Source: Fusobacterium sp. SYSU M8D902 (lineage in GTDB: Bacteria; Fusobacteriota; Fusobacteriia; Fusobacteriales; Fusobacteriaceae). From it: DNA of 54,597 nt. Where the stretch lies: contig NZ_JBEFNA010000013.1 of the NCBI RefSeq assembly GCF_040199715.1, positions 1 through 54,597 on the forward strand, read 5' to 3'. Both the position numbers and the translations under genes were made by a program. Of the stretch, positions 8,984 through 17,826 are shown piece after piece. Every line of letters begins with the position of its first letter. Positions within the stretch are counted from its first letter, which is position 1. Below the pieces are notes generated by a model that did no database searches, was not told the origin of the DNA, and saw only the letters and a list, made by a program, of their open reading frames with translations.

Positions 8984-9002
8984 AGTCTTCCTCCTTCAAT
9001 TT

Positions 9003-9479
9003 TTACTTGATAAGCTCCCAAATATTATCTTTTGATTCTGTAGGAACTCTCTGTATTTCTACTTCTACCCCTAATTCCTTCAATCTTAAAAATGCTTTTA
9101 TATCACTTTCATCTACACACACTGCTTTAGATATCTGTTTTTTACCTTCAGACATATGCATATTCCCAACATTAACCTTAGTAATTGGTACCCCACCCTC
9201 TACTAATTTTACTACGTCTTGCGGAGTTTCAGCTATAATTGCAATTAGCTGTCTATCTGCAGCCTTGTGAATAATATCAATTGTTTTTTGAATAGAAAAA
9301 TATCTTGTTTGAACTCCCTTAGGTGCTGCAAGGTTCATAAGATTTTGTCTAGTAGTATTCACTGCAACATCATCATTTGGAACTAGTAAAAGGTTAGCTC
9401 CTGAGTATTGAGTCCAAGCAGTTGCTACTTGACCGTGTATCAATCTGTTATCAATTCTAGTTAATACGATATTAGGCAT
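9003..9479 (-). CDS. PTS mannose-family EIIB component (first PTS operon)
   Basis: 158 aa. Starts with IVLTRIDNRLIHGQVATAW, where His15 is the phosphorylated residue of EIIB-Man/AgaV/AgaB proteins. First gene of the minus-strand operon, with a strong promoter at 9536-9564 and a ribosome site AAGGAGGG. Transfers phosphate from EIIA to the incoming sugar. GalNAc/galactosamine is inferred from the divergent operon, not from residues in this protein. Confidence 0.9.
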   Translation of the reverse strand: MPNIVLTRIDNRLIHGQVATAWTQYSGANLLLVPNDDVAVNTTRQNLMNLAAPKGVQTRYFSIQKTIDIIHKAADRQLIAIIAETPQDVVKLVEGGVPITKVNVGNMHMSEGKKQISKAVCVDESDIKAFLRLKELGVEVEIQRVPTESKDNIWELIK

Positions 9480-9508
9480 AACGAGCCCTCCTTAATTTTA
9501 AAAAAATT

Positions 9509-9524
9509 ATTATGTTGTACGTAC
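9509..9524. promoter_or_regulatory. Mirror operator copy 1 (PTS side)
   Basis: On the minus strand reads GTACGTACAACATAAT. Matches 15 of 16 bases of the block at 9702-9717 in opposite orientation; each copy sits just downstream of one of the two divergent promoters. Probably one regulator's site. Confidence 0.55.
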
Positions 9525-9535
9525 CTTTTTAATCA

Positions 9536-9564
9536 ATTGTAATACCTTTTTTTGTAATTGTCAA
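9536..9564 (-). promoter_or_regulatory. Promoter of the first PTS operon
   Basis: On the minus strand: -35 TTGACA (9559-9564), spacer 17, -10 TACAAT (9536-9541). The candidate operator at 9509-9524 lies just downstream of the expected transcription start. Confidence 0.8.
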
Positions 9565-9622
9565 TACTTAAATGTATTTTTTTAATATAAAAAATATTAA
9601 AACAGTTTAGTAGATATGTAAA

Positions 9623-9632
9623 TAACACGTTA
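9623..9632. promoter_or_regulatory. Shared glycosaminoglycan-region motif, copy 1
   Basis: TAACACGTTA, matching the sites at 21214-21224 and 23013-23030. Here it lies midway between the divergent PTS and agaS promoters. Confidence 0.5.
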
Positions 9633-9652
9633 ACATGTCATTAAAAATTAAC

Positions 9653-9681
9653 TTGTAAAAATCTTATAAAAATGTTATTAT
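9653..9681 (+). promoter_or_regulatory. Promoter of the agaS operon
   Basis: -35 TTGTAA (9653-9658), 17-nt spacer, -10 TATTAT (9676-9681). The operator-like block at 9700-9717 follows. Confidence 0.65.
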
Positions 9682-9699
9682 ATCTGTATAAACATAAAT

Positions 9700-9717
9700 T
9701 TGTACGGACAACATAAT
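9700..9717. promoter_or_regulatory. Mirror operator copy 2 (agaS side)
   Basis: Contains the inverted repeat TTGT-ACGG-ACAA (9700-9711), followed by CATAAT. The GTACGGACAACATAAT part repeats the block at 9509-9524 in inverse orientation. Confidence 0.55.
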
Positions 9718-9755
9718 GATGTGAATAATAGTATTTTGATTAAAAGGAGTTTATT

Positions 9756-10895
9756 ATGGAATTTAAAAATTGTGTAACTTGGGAAGAAATTATTCAACAA
9801 CCTTCTATTTGGAAAGAAGAACTTGAAATCGTAAAGAAAAATCTTAAATCAATTGGGGAATTTATTAATAGAGTTAAAGGGGAAAAAGTTAAAGTTATTT
9901 TTACTGGAGCTGGATCTTCTGAGTTTGTAGGAAATACTCTATGCTCATATGTTAATAGCAAAGTAGATATTGATGTTTTATCAGTTCCTACTACTGACAT
10001 CGTTTCTATGCCTGAACAATATCTTGAAAAAGATGTTGCAACTATTCTAGTATCTTGTGCTAGATCTGGAAATTCTCCTGAAAGTGTTGCTACAGTTAAT
10101 CTAGCTGATAAATTAGTTAAAAATATACATCACATTTTCATAACTTGTAATCCTGAAGGACAACTTGCTAAAATCTCTAAAGAAGGGGAAAATAAATACC
10201 TTCTATTGATGCCAGAAAGAACAAATGATAAGGGATTTGCTATGACTGGAAGTTTCTCTTCTATGGTGGTTGCAGGTGTATTAATCCTATTGAGAGAAAA
10301 CTTTGCAGAATTAGAGGAAAAAGTTGCTTATGTTTCAAATGTAGTTGAAAAAAATATAGATAGAATCCTTGAAAATATAGAGATCATAACAGATTTAGAT
10401 CTAGAAAGAATAGTATACTTAGGAGATGGTGCTCTAAAAGGACTTGCTGAAGAAGTTTCATTAAAAGTACTAGAGTTAACTGGTGGAAAACTTGCATCAT
10501 TCTACAATACATTCTTAGGATTTAGACATGGTCCTAAATCAATAGTAAATGAAAAAACAGCTATTGTATGTATGATGTCTAATAACTCTCACACAAGAGT
10601 TTATGAGTTAGATCTATTAAAAGAGTTTAAAAATGAGGGTGGAAAGAAAAAAATAGTAGTTTTAGATACTATTTTTGATGAAGAAGTTAAAAATAATTGT
10701 GATTATTATTTCTCATTTAATGATGAAAAATTAGGAAAAATTGAAGAGGTATTCGCAGGTTTAGGATACTTAGTATATGGACAATTGCTATCTCTTATGA
10801 AATCAGCAAAACTAGGAATAAATCCTGACAATCCTTGCCCAACTGGAGAAGTAAATAGAGTTGTTAAAGGTGTAATAATCCACGAGTACAAATAG
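9756..10895 (+). CDS. agaS: AgaS-like SIS-domain amino-sugar phosphate isomerase/deaminase
   Basis: 379 aa, two SIS domains. The first (about 30-190) has FTGAGSSEFVG and SCARSGNSPESVATV; the second (about 215-360) has FRHGPKSIVNEKT, a hallmark of AgaS proteins. AgaS converts galactosamine-6-phosphate to tagatose-6-phosphate with release of ammonia in the GalNAc/galactosamine pathway. It is followed by the aldolase and the kinase that complete this pathway, and is divergent from a mannose-family PTS. RBS AAAAGGAG. Confidence 0.87.
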   Translation: MEFKNCVTWEEIIQQPSIWKEELEIVKKNLKSIGEFINRVKGEKVKVIFTGAGSSEFVGNTLCSYVNSKVDIDVLSVPTTDIVSMPEQYLEKDVATILVSCARSGNSPESVATVNLADKLVKNIHHIFITCNPEGQLAKISKEGENKYLLLMPERTNDKGFAMTGSFSSMVVAGVLILLRENFAELEEKVAYVSNVVEKNIDRILENIEIITDLDLERIVYLGDGALKGLAEEVSLKVLELTGGKLASFYNTFLGFRHGPKSIVNEKTAIVCMMSNNSHTRVYELDLLKEFKNEGGKKKIVVLDTIFDEEVKNNCDYYFSFNDEKLGKIEEVFAGLGYLVYGQLLSLMKSAKLGINPDNPCPTGEVNRVVKGVIIHEYK

Positions 10896-10910
10896 TTAGA
10901 AAAAATTTAG

Positions 10911-11774
<864 letters not shown>

Positions 11775-11776
11775 TT

Positions 11777-12721
11777 ATGAATAAGATCCTAACTATTACA
11801 CTGAATCCTGCTATAGATGTTAGATATTCCATTGAAAATTTTACTCTTGGAAATGTAAATAGAACCAAAGAGATAGAAAAAAATGCTGGTGGAAAGGGTA
11901 TAAACGTAAGTAGAATAATAAATATTTTAGGTGGAGATATTTTAGCTACAGGTATCATTGGTGGCTTTACAGGTAAGTTATTTTTAAAGAAATTAAATGA
12001 AAATTCAATAAAAAATGATTTTTTAGAGAGTGAGTACGAAACTAGAACTTGTATAGCTATTGTAGATAAAAATATTGATGGCATTACAGAGATCTTAGAA
12101 TCTGGAAAAGGAGATCTTGAAGTTTCTAATAATTTCAAAGAAAAATTCTCAGAGATTTTACAAGATGACTCTATAAAAATAATCTGTGCTTCTGGAAGTT
12201 TATTAAAAGGAATTGACCCTTTAATGTATAATACTCTTATAGAGAAAAGTAATAAAAAAAGGGTAAAATTTATTCTAGATACCAGTGGTGAAACTCTATT
12301 AGCAGGAATAGAAGCTAAACCATTCTTGATAAAACCAAACAAAGAGGAGTTAGAGTTTATCTTAAATAGAAAACTTGAAACTGAAGTTGATATTATCAAT
12401 GCAGGTAAGGAGTTAATTTGTAGAGGAGCTCAAAATGTAATGATTACTCTTGGAGGTAGTGGAGCTCTATTAGTTACAGCTGATAGGATTTATAAAGGGA
12501 CTTTCCCTAAAGTTACTATAAAAAACACTGTAGGTTCTGGAGATTCAACAGTAGGTGGTTTTGCATATGCTCTATCTCAAGATAGAACCCTATCTGAATG
12601 TTTTAAATTAGGAATTGCCTGTGGAACAACTAATGCTATGTTAGATACTACAGGAACAATAGATATGGATATATTAAATGATATTCTTCCTAAAATAAAG
12701 ATAGAAGAGATTATATTATAA
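11777..12721 (+). CDS. lacC: PfkB-family tagatose-6-phosphate / 1-phosphofructokinase (LacC type)
   Basis: 314 aa. PfkB kinase with the N-terminal GGKGINVSRI and the C-terminal anion-hole/catalytic motif GSGDSTVGGFAYAL. The LacC/FruK branch phosphorylates tagatose-6-phosphate or fructose-1-phosphate. In this operon the former is the sensible role: AgaS makes tagatose-6-P, this enzyme makes the bisphosphate, and the aldolase splits it. Starts 2 nt after the aldolase stop with a weak ribosome site inside the aldolase end, so it is probably coupled. Confidence 0.85.
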   Translation: MNKILTITLNPAIDVRYSIENFTLGNVNRTKEIEKNAGGKGINVSRIINILGGDILATGIIGGFTGKLFLKKLNENSIKNDFLESEYETRTCIAIVDKNIDGITEILESGKGDLEVSNNFKEKFSEILQDDSIKIICASGSLLKGIDPLMYNTLIEKSNKKRVKFILDTSGETLLAGIEAKPFLIKPNKEELEFILNRKLETEVDIINAGKELICRGAQNVMITLGGSGALLVTADRIYKGTFPKVTIKNTVGSGDSTVGGFAYALSQDRTLSECFKLGIACGTTNAMLDTTGTIDMDILNDILPKIKIEEIIL

Positions 12722-12750
12722 AAATTACTACCAATAACACTTTAAATTAT

Positions 12751-12788
12751 AAAGAAGAACAGTTCCTTTCAAGGAAGTGTTCTTCTTT
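12751..12788. terminator. Bidirectional terminator between lacC and the PL8 gene
   Basis: Stem AAAGAAGAAC/GTTCTTCTTT with inner TTCC/GGAA pairing; T-rich flanks on both sides. It serves the two convergent genes. Confidence 0.8.
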
Positions 12789-12789
12789 A

Positions 12790-12816
12790 TTTGGGAGTAT
12801 AATATATACTCCCAAA
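12790..12816. repeat. Perfect 12-bp hairpin just after the PL8 stop codon
   Basis: TTTGGGAGTATA, 3-nt loop, TATACTCCCAAA. It starts 2 nt beyond the PL8 stop and abuts the terminator at 12751-12788, making a tandem double hairpin; it may protect or terminate the PL8 transcript. Confidence 0.7.
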
Positions 12817-12818
12817 CC

Positions 12819-15230
12819 TTATTTATTCAATTTTTGTAAAACTATTTTTTGAGTGCTTCCATTATTTCTTAAATCTATCTCTAATTTTGTTGTATCTTTA
12901 CTATTTTTTACCAAAATACCTTTATCACTACTTTCAATCACTTTATAATTTCCTTTAATTTCAAGTATTGATCTATAGTTTTGAAGTTGTGTTGGATCAC
13001 TTACATATAGTTCTAATATATCATCTTTTTCATTTTTGATAATTGACATTGCTGAAAATACTTTTATATTTTCAAACTCCTGTACACTATCCTTCCAAAA
13101 ATTCATAGCTAATACTCCACTATTTCTATCTTTTACTATATGAGCTTCCTCATCCAATTTAACTATTTCAAATCTTGAAACATCATAGTTATCTACGGCT
13201 TCTTTGGAAAACATTGGAAGTATTAAATAAGCATAACTATCTTTTCTTGGATCCTTTCCATGATCCATATAAGTAACAAAATATCTCTTACTTATCTCCT
13301 CAGTTAAAGTTCCACCTATATTTTTCCAAGAACCTTTATTCTCCTTAATATCTACTTTTATTTTTGGTCCTTTGATTACTCTGTATCCTATATTTTCTTC
13401 AGAATAATTACCATTAAAGTTTATTGAAAGATTTTTAGAATTTTCTATAACTTTTCCATCTATTAACTCTTCACCATTAACAAATATTTTTCCATTATTT
13501 AGAATTCTATTATCTATAGTAGTGTGTATCTCTCCATCATTACTTCTGATATTTGAAGCTAGTGCTAAAGTTACACCATCTATCATAAACCAAGATTTTT
13601 TCATTCTAGTTTGTTTGTTCCAAGAGATCATATCCATTCCTACAAAAGCTGAATCTTTACCTTCAACTCCTCCTACAAAAGCTTTTGGACTTACTAGAGC
13701 TTTTACTCTTCTCTCCCCTGCTTTATCTCCCATTTTATTGATACTATTTGTTACTCCAGGTAAGTGATACATATCCACTGTTGGCCAAAACTCTGTATAT
13801 GTACTAGAATCTTTACCATAAATATATGTCATTCCATCTCCAGTATACCAACCTTTAATATTTTCTCCATTCATAGTTTCATAATTTGCAACTCTATTTG
13901 AATGCATAGATACTACTACTTTTCCATCTTTATCATTTATATAGACAGCTCTATCCATAGCTCCAAATACCTTTGCTCCTTGTACATCTAGAGCATCTAT
14001 CTCTCCACTTTCTACTATCTCTTTTAAAATACTTTTTATAAGAGGGTTTGTTTCTTTCTCCACTAATGAGTATTGATTGTTATCTAAAACAACTTTCTTT
14101 ATTAACTCTTTCAATTTATCTTGATAATTTTTTGAAGCTCCTTCAGAAAGAAGTGCAACAGAACCAATTAAAATTCTAGCTCTCTCTATATCACTTGACT
14201 TATCTCTTGAAATAGATCTTCCATTTACAGAGTCATTTATTCCTCCATTTATCAAAAGATAACTATATCCATTCAATATCGATTCATAAATATTATCCAA
14301 TCTAGGATCTTCCATTTTAAACTCTGTTCCATTGATTAAATATAGCATCAATCCTAGCCCATCAAATAGTACAGCTGCATAAGTTCCATTATATGCTACA
14401 TTGTCATGTTGAATAAAAGATCCATCTCTATAGAATCCATCTCCTATAGTTACTAGCTCTCCTACCTCTACGGCAGCATTTAATCCTTCTAAAACCTCCT
14501 CTTTATCCTCCATTAAAACTCCTCTCATAAAAGAGATTATAGAAGTATCTATTCTATTCCCACCTGTTGATACTCTTTTGTTTGGAGCTGATGAATATGT
14601 AGCAGAAGGACTTACTCCTGACCACTTCGCATCTGGTTGAAAATATTCTGAGGCTTTCAAATATTTAATCCTATTCTCTTTAGAGATATCTTCATACATC
14701 AATGTAATTATCTCATTTAATTTTTTAGGAATTCCTAACTCCCATTGCCACCAGTTTCCTAATTCTGGTAAATCTTCATGATAAGCATTGATATATAACC
14801 ATTCTAAAGCTTCAACTATCTCATTTTTTATCTTCTCATTCTTATAATATTTAGTTTCTGGTGTTACATAAGCTATTGCTAACTTAACTAGGTTGTTATA
14901 TTGGATTAATACATCCACTCCACTTGTCATATTTTCAGCACTTTTAAAGATTGATTTTCTATCTTTAGATAGATTTATTTGACTATACACTGCATCAGCT
15001 GACTTCTCATTTAATCTTGCAACTTCAGAAAAATCAAAATCTAATTCCTTTCCATTCTGAGGTAATCCAACTAAAAATTTTGTCCATTTATCCCTTATTT
15101 TTCTATAATCTTTTATTTCATTTTTCTCTTGTTCTTGATAATTTACTTCTTCTACTTTTTGAATATCCTTAGAAAAAGAAGTATTACTCAATATTAAAAC
15201 AGCACATAATAAAATTAATTTTTTCTTCAC
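12819..15230 (-). CDS. Secreted PL8 polysaccharide lyase (hyaluronate/chondroitin lyase)
   Basis: 803 aa from a GTG start with a strong GAGGAGG. Signal peptide about 1-20. The alpha/alpha-toroid half (about 50-400) contains the aromatic patch NWWQW and the catalytic set Asn225, His275 (in FIQHDNVAYNGTY), Tyr284, Arg338 and Arg342. Their spacing (50, 9, 54, 4) is identical to that recalled for Streptococcus pneumoniae hyaluronate lyase (N349, H399, Y408, R462, R466). The rest is the beta-sandwich half of PL8. Cleaves beta-1,4 bonds next to uronate in hyaluronan/chondroitin, releasing unsaturated disaccharides. No surface anchor or binding module, so probably periplasmic or released. No clear own promoter was seen. 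Confidence 0.92.
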   Translation of the reverse strand: MKKKLILLCAVLILSNTSFSKDIQKVEEVNYQEQEKNEIKDYRKIRDKWTKFLVGLPQNGKELDFDFSEVARLNEKSADAVYSQINLSKDRKSIFKSAENMTSGVDVLIQYNNLVKLAIAYVTPETKYYKNEKIKNEIVEALEWLYINAYHEDLPELGNWWQWELGIPKKLNEIITLMYEDISKENRIKYLKASEYFQPDAKWSGVSPSATYSSAPNKRVSTGGNRIDTSIISFMRGVLMEDKEEVLEGLNAAVEVGELVTIGDGFYRDGSFIQHDNVAYNGTYAAVLFDGLGLMLYLINGTEFKMEDPRLDNIYESILNGYSYLLINGGINDSVNGRSISRDKSSDIERARILIGSVALLSEGASKNYQDKLKELIKKVVLDNNQYSLVEKETNPLIKSILKEIVESGEIDALDVQGAKVFGAMDRAVYINDKDGKVVVSMHSNRVANYETMNGENIKGWYTGDGMTYIYGKDSSTYTEFWPTVDMYHLPGVTNSINKMGDKAGERRVKALVSPKAFVGGVEGKDSAFVGMDMISWNKQTRMKKSWFMIDGVTLALASNIRSNDGEIHTTIDNRILNNGKIFVNGEELIDGKVIENSKNLSINFNGNYSEENIGYRVIKGPKIKVDIKENKGSWKNIGGTLTEEISKRYFVTYMDHGKDPRKDSYAYLILPMFSKEAVDNYDVSRFEIVKLDEEAHIVKDRNSGVLAMNFWKDSVQEFENIKVFSAMSIIKNEKDDILELYVSDPTQLQNYRSILEIKGNYKVIESSDKGILVKNSKDTTKLEIDLRNNGSTQKIVLQKLNK

Positions 15231-15248
15231 TCTTATTCCTCCTCACTA

Positions 15249-15350
15249 TTAGAAATTATAGCTAAATCCTAATTTTGGTCTAAATGAATATGATTTTGTA
15301 ATTCTTCCATAATTTTTAGTTCTAATATTCCCTATGTATCTAAATTTTAA
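15249..15350 (-). pseudogene. C-terminal relic of an outer-membrane beta-barrel porin
   Basis: 33 codons, open at the left only to an in-frame TAG, ending with the tail FRPKLGFSYNF and a stop. Alternating Leu/Phe/Tyr/Phe and terminal Phe are the assembly signal of outer-membrane barrels; the preceding RYIGNIRTKNYGRI looks like the penultimate strand and turn. No start codon or ribosome site exists. A further 13-codon piece in another frame (15347-15388) may be more of it. The context would suit a KdgM-like oligosaccharide porin, but the piece is too short to prove the family. Confidence 0.6.
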
Positions 15351-15401
15351 CTATCTTCTTTGTATTCCATAATAAATCTATTTTGATTTCATTTAAATAA
15401 T

Positions 15402-15459
15402 AAAAAAAGTATAGGTAAGAACTTAGATTAATTTAATTAGTCCAAGTTCTGCCTATACT
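15402..15459 (-). terminator. Terminator of the second PTS operon
   Basis: On the minus strand AGTATAGG-C-AGAACTT pairs with AAGTTCT-T-ACCTATACT around a short AT-rich top, followed by seven T. Confidence 0.88.
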
Positions 15460-15487
15460 ACACTTCTACATTAAAATTTTTTCTTAA

Positions 15488-15916
15488 TTAAATCCCATCA
15501 TCAAAGTTGTCATCATCATTATTAGGCTTTTCAGGTTTAAATTCAGCAATCTCATCTTTAGCAGCTTCTATCATTTCAGCTATATCCTCATCTATATCAT
15601 CTGAATCAGCAGTTAAAGCTGAGTATACTAAAGTAAAGTTAACTCCAGCTAAAATTTTAACATTATCATTTCCAGCATATTTCATAGCTGCTCTATTGAA
15701 TGGAGTTCCACCAAAAATATCTGTTAAAAATATGATTTTATCATAAGCTTTTAACTCTTCCATAGCTTCTTCATATTTTTTTTCTAGATCAGTAACAGAC
15801 ATCTCTGCTACATAATCTACAGTTCTTAGGTTTTCCATCTCTCCACATACTAATTTTATAGTACTTTTTAATCCACTTGCATAGTTTCCGTGAGTTGCAA
15901 CAATTACTCCATACAT
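15488..15916 (-). CDS. PTS mannose-family EIIA component (second PTS operon)
   Basis: 142 aa. YGVIVATHGNYASGL carries the phospho-His9; IIFLTDIFGGTPFNRAAM is the family core. Last gene of the operon UGL-EIIB-EIIC-EIID-heparinase-EIIA. RBS AAGGAG. In Streptococcus glycosaminoglycan loci the corresponding PTS imports unsaturated hyaluronan/chondroitin disaccharides; the same role is inferred here. Ends in acidic residues plus DGI like its counterpart in the first operon. Confidence 0.88.
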   Translation of the reverse strand: MYGVIVATHGNYASGLKSTIKLVCGEMENLRTVDYVAEMSVTDLEKKYEEAMEELKAYDKIIFLTDIFGGTPFNRAAMKYAGNDNVKILAGVNFTLVYSALTADSDDIDEDIAEMIEAAKDEIAEFKPEKPNNDDDNFDDGI

Positions 15917-15929
15917 AAATTTACGCTCC

Positions 15930-17825
15930 TTATTTTATCCTAATTCTGTTACCATTCTCAAATACTACAACACTACCATAAAACATATGGTTGTTATCCC
16001 CTATTAACAACTTGTCATGTTTTACTATTTCAGAACTGTTAACATAGATCTCTTTTATCTTTCCACCCAAACTTAGTTTTATACCTTTACAACTTTCAAA
16101 TTCCTCATCACGATTATTTTGATGAACTGGAATATTTTCAATCTCAATATCTTTTTCCAAACTGATTACAGTTGCTACAAAATTATTATTACTAATTTTT
16201 ATTGCAGTATGCTCTTTTAATTGATTATATCTTGGTGAGTGATAATGAGTAAAAGTTGAGATATCTCCATCTGAATAGACAAATATATCATCTGTTTTTA
16301 AAGTTCCTTTCTCCAATGAAAACTGAACTTTATCATTCAAGTGAAAATATGCTTCTAATCTATCCTCTTTATCTACCTTTACATCATCAATAACCACTAG
16401 AGTTTTTATATCTTTGAATAAGAATACATCTCTTCTAAAAACTCCCATATTTTCATTATTTTTTGCTAACCAAACCATCTCAACAAAAGATAATTCATCT
16501 CTATTTTTTACAGACATTCCTAAAGGTTCAATTAATCTTTCATACTCCCATGAATTTTTAATAACTGTTCCCTTTAGTTTTTCTAAGGTTGCTGTATTAT
16601 GTGAGAAATCACTATTTAATTCTATTCTCTCTCTACACTCAGTATATGAGTATCTTCCACCATCAATTAGTATAGGAGTTCCTCTGTAATTTAAAGTGAT
16701 TGCACCTTGTGAACTCTGTCCATGTGAACTACCATGTAACCCATTAAAACAAGTTAAATAGTAATCTTCATCTTTTACCACTGCTAATCCAGCCATATTA
16801 TCATAGTAACTATCTTCGTATTTCTCTTTTACAGGTTCATCCATCTTACTAAGATAATAGTCACCTAATAAAACCTTAGATTTTAAATTTTTCAAATAGT
16901 TAGAATCCTTATCATTTAATAGTTGCATTCCTCTATAGAAATCATATACATATGAAAAATCAACATAATCACTATCATTTAAAGCTAGTAGATAATCTTT
17001 TTGATCACACATATAGTAAGCTGATTTTACAAATCTCTTTAAAATTTCTCTTAGATTGATTGGTAATTCTATAGATAAGGTTTCACTAATCTGTAAAATG
17101 TGAGCATAATTTAATATAACCTCATGATGATACAATGGACTCTGTTCCCATTGTATTCCATCTTCAGTAAATTGTAATTCAATTGTAGTTTCTAATTTGT
17201 CCCAGATGTCTCTATAGTTTTTTACACTCTCTTTTTCAAATAAAACACTTAAAATCAAACCACTTAAAGCAAGCACTCCCCAGTTGCTTAATAAAAGTTT
17301 ATCTTTAAAATTAGACTTCAAGTATTCTCTATGAACTTCCATTGAAGTTAAAAGTTCTTTCCATTCTTGTTCAGTAAAATTTTCTTTTCTAATATATACT
17401 AGACTACGTACCCAGAAGCCAAGTCTTAAACCTGTATCTAAGGTTCTCCAACATCTTTTATTTTCAGAGTTAGGTTCTCCCTCTTCTCTGATAAATGAAA
17501 AAACTAAATCTTTCCACTTTAGCAAGTACTCTTGCTTATCTGTTAACAGATAAGCAAGAGCTAAATCTAAAGTAAATCCATTACGACTAAGCATGAAGCA
17601 CCACTCCTCATCCCCATTAGGAGTGTCCTTCCATTTATAGTCATTTATTTTATATGGAATAAAAGAACTTTCCATATCCATTGAATCAGTAAATACTATC
17701 TCGTCATTTAATAAGTATTCACATCTTTTCATAATTTCTGATATAAAGTCATTATCTTCTTTTCTTACTCTCTCAACAAAAGAGTTTCTAAAAAAGTAAC
17801 TTTGATAATCTTTTAATAGTTCCAT
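15930..17825 (-). CDS. Cytosolic heparinase II/III-family protein
   Basis: 631 aa with no signal peptide. An N-terminal alpha/alpha-toroid (about 1-330; SNWGVLALSGLIL, QWEQSPLYHHEVILNYAH) is followed by a heparinase II/III beta-sandwich (about 345-630; GSSHGQSSQGAITLNYRGTP, LIDGGRYSY, DFSHNTATLE). Conserved His and Tyr in these motifs are the likely catalytic residues. Starts 1 nt after the EIID stop and sits 13 nt before EIIA. Embedding in a PTS/UGL operon, as in the streptococcal hyaluronan locus, means it should act on imported oligosaccharides rather than polymer. The exact substrate is unproven. Confidence 0.82.
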   Translation of the reverse strand: MELLKDYQSYFFRNSFVERVRKEDNDFISEIMKRCEYLLNDEIVFTDSMDMESSFIPYKINDYKWKDTPNGDEEWCFMLSRNGFTLDLALAYLLTDKQEYLLKWKDLVFSFIREEGEPNSENKRCWRTLDTGLRLGFWVRSLVYIRKENFTEQEWKELLTSMEVHREYLKSNFKDKLLLSNWGVLALSGLILSVLFEKESVKNYRDIWDKLETTIELQFTEDGIQWEQSPLYHHEVILNYAHILQISETLSIELPINLREILKRFVKSAYYMCDQKDYLLALNDSDYVDFSYVYDFYRGMQLLNDKDSNYLKNLKSKVLLGDYYLSKMDEPVKEKYEDSYYDNMAGLAVVKDEDYYLTCFNGLHGSSHGQSSQGAITLNYRGTPILIDGGRYSYTECRERIELNSDFSHNTATLEKLKGTVIKNSWEYERLIEPLGMSVKNRDELSFVEMVWLAKNNENMGVFRRDVFLFKDIKTLVVIDDVKVDKEDRLEAYFHLNDKVQFSLEKGTLKTDDIFVYSDGDISTFTHYHSPRYNQLKEHTAIKISNNNFVATVISLEKDIEIENIPVHQNNRDEEFESCKGIKLSLGGKIKEIYVNSSEIVKHDKLLIGDNNHMFYGSVVVFENGNRIRIK

Positions 17826-17826
17826 A

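Noticed and set aside
9700-9717. CRISPR-like or IS repeat explanation for the duplicated 16-mers
   Set aside because: There are only two copies, in mirror orientation at promoters, which fits operators better than mobile repeats.
9480-9755. Riboswitch or leader RNA in the PTS1/agaS intergenic region
   Set aside because: The structure there is explained by two promoters and operator-like repeats; no stable long-range RNA fold was seen.
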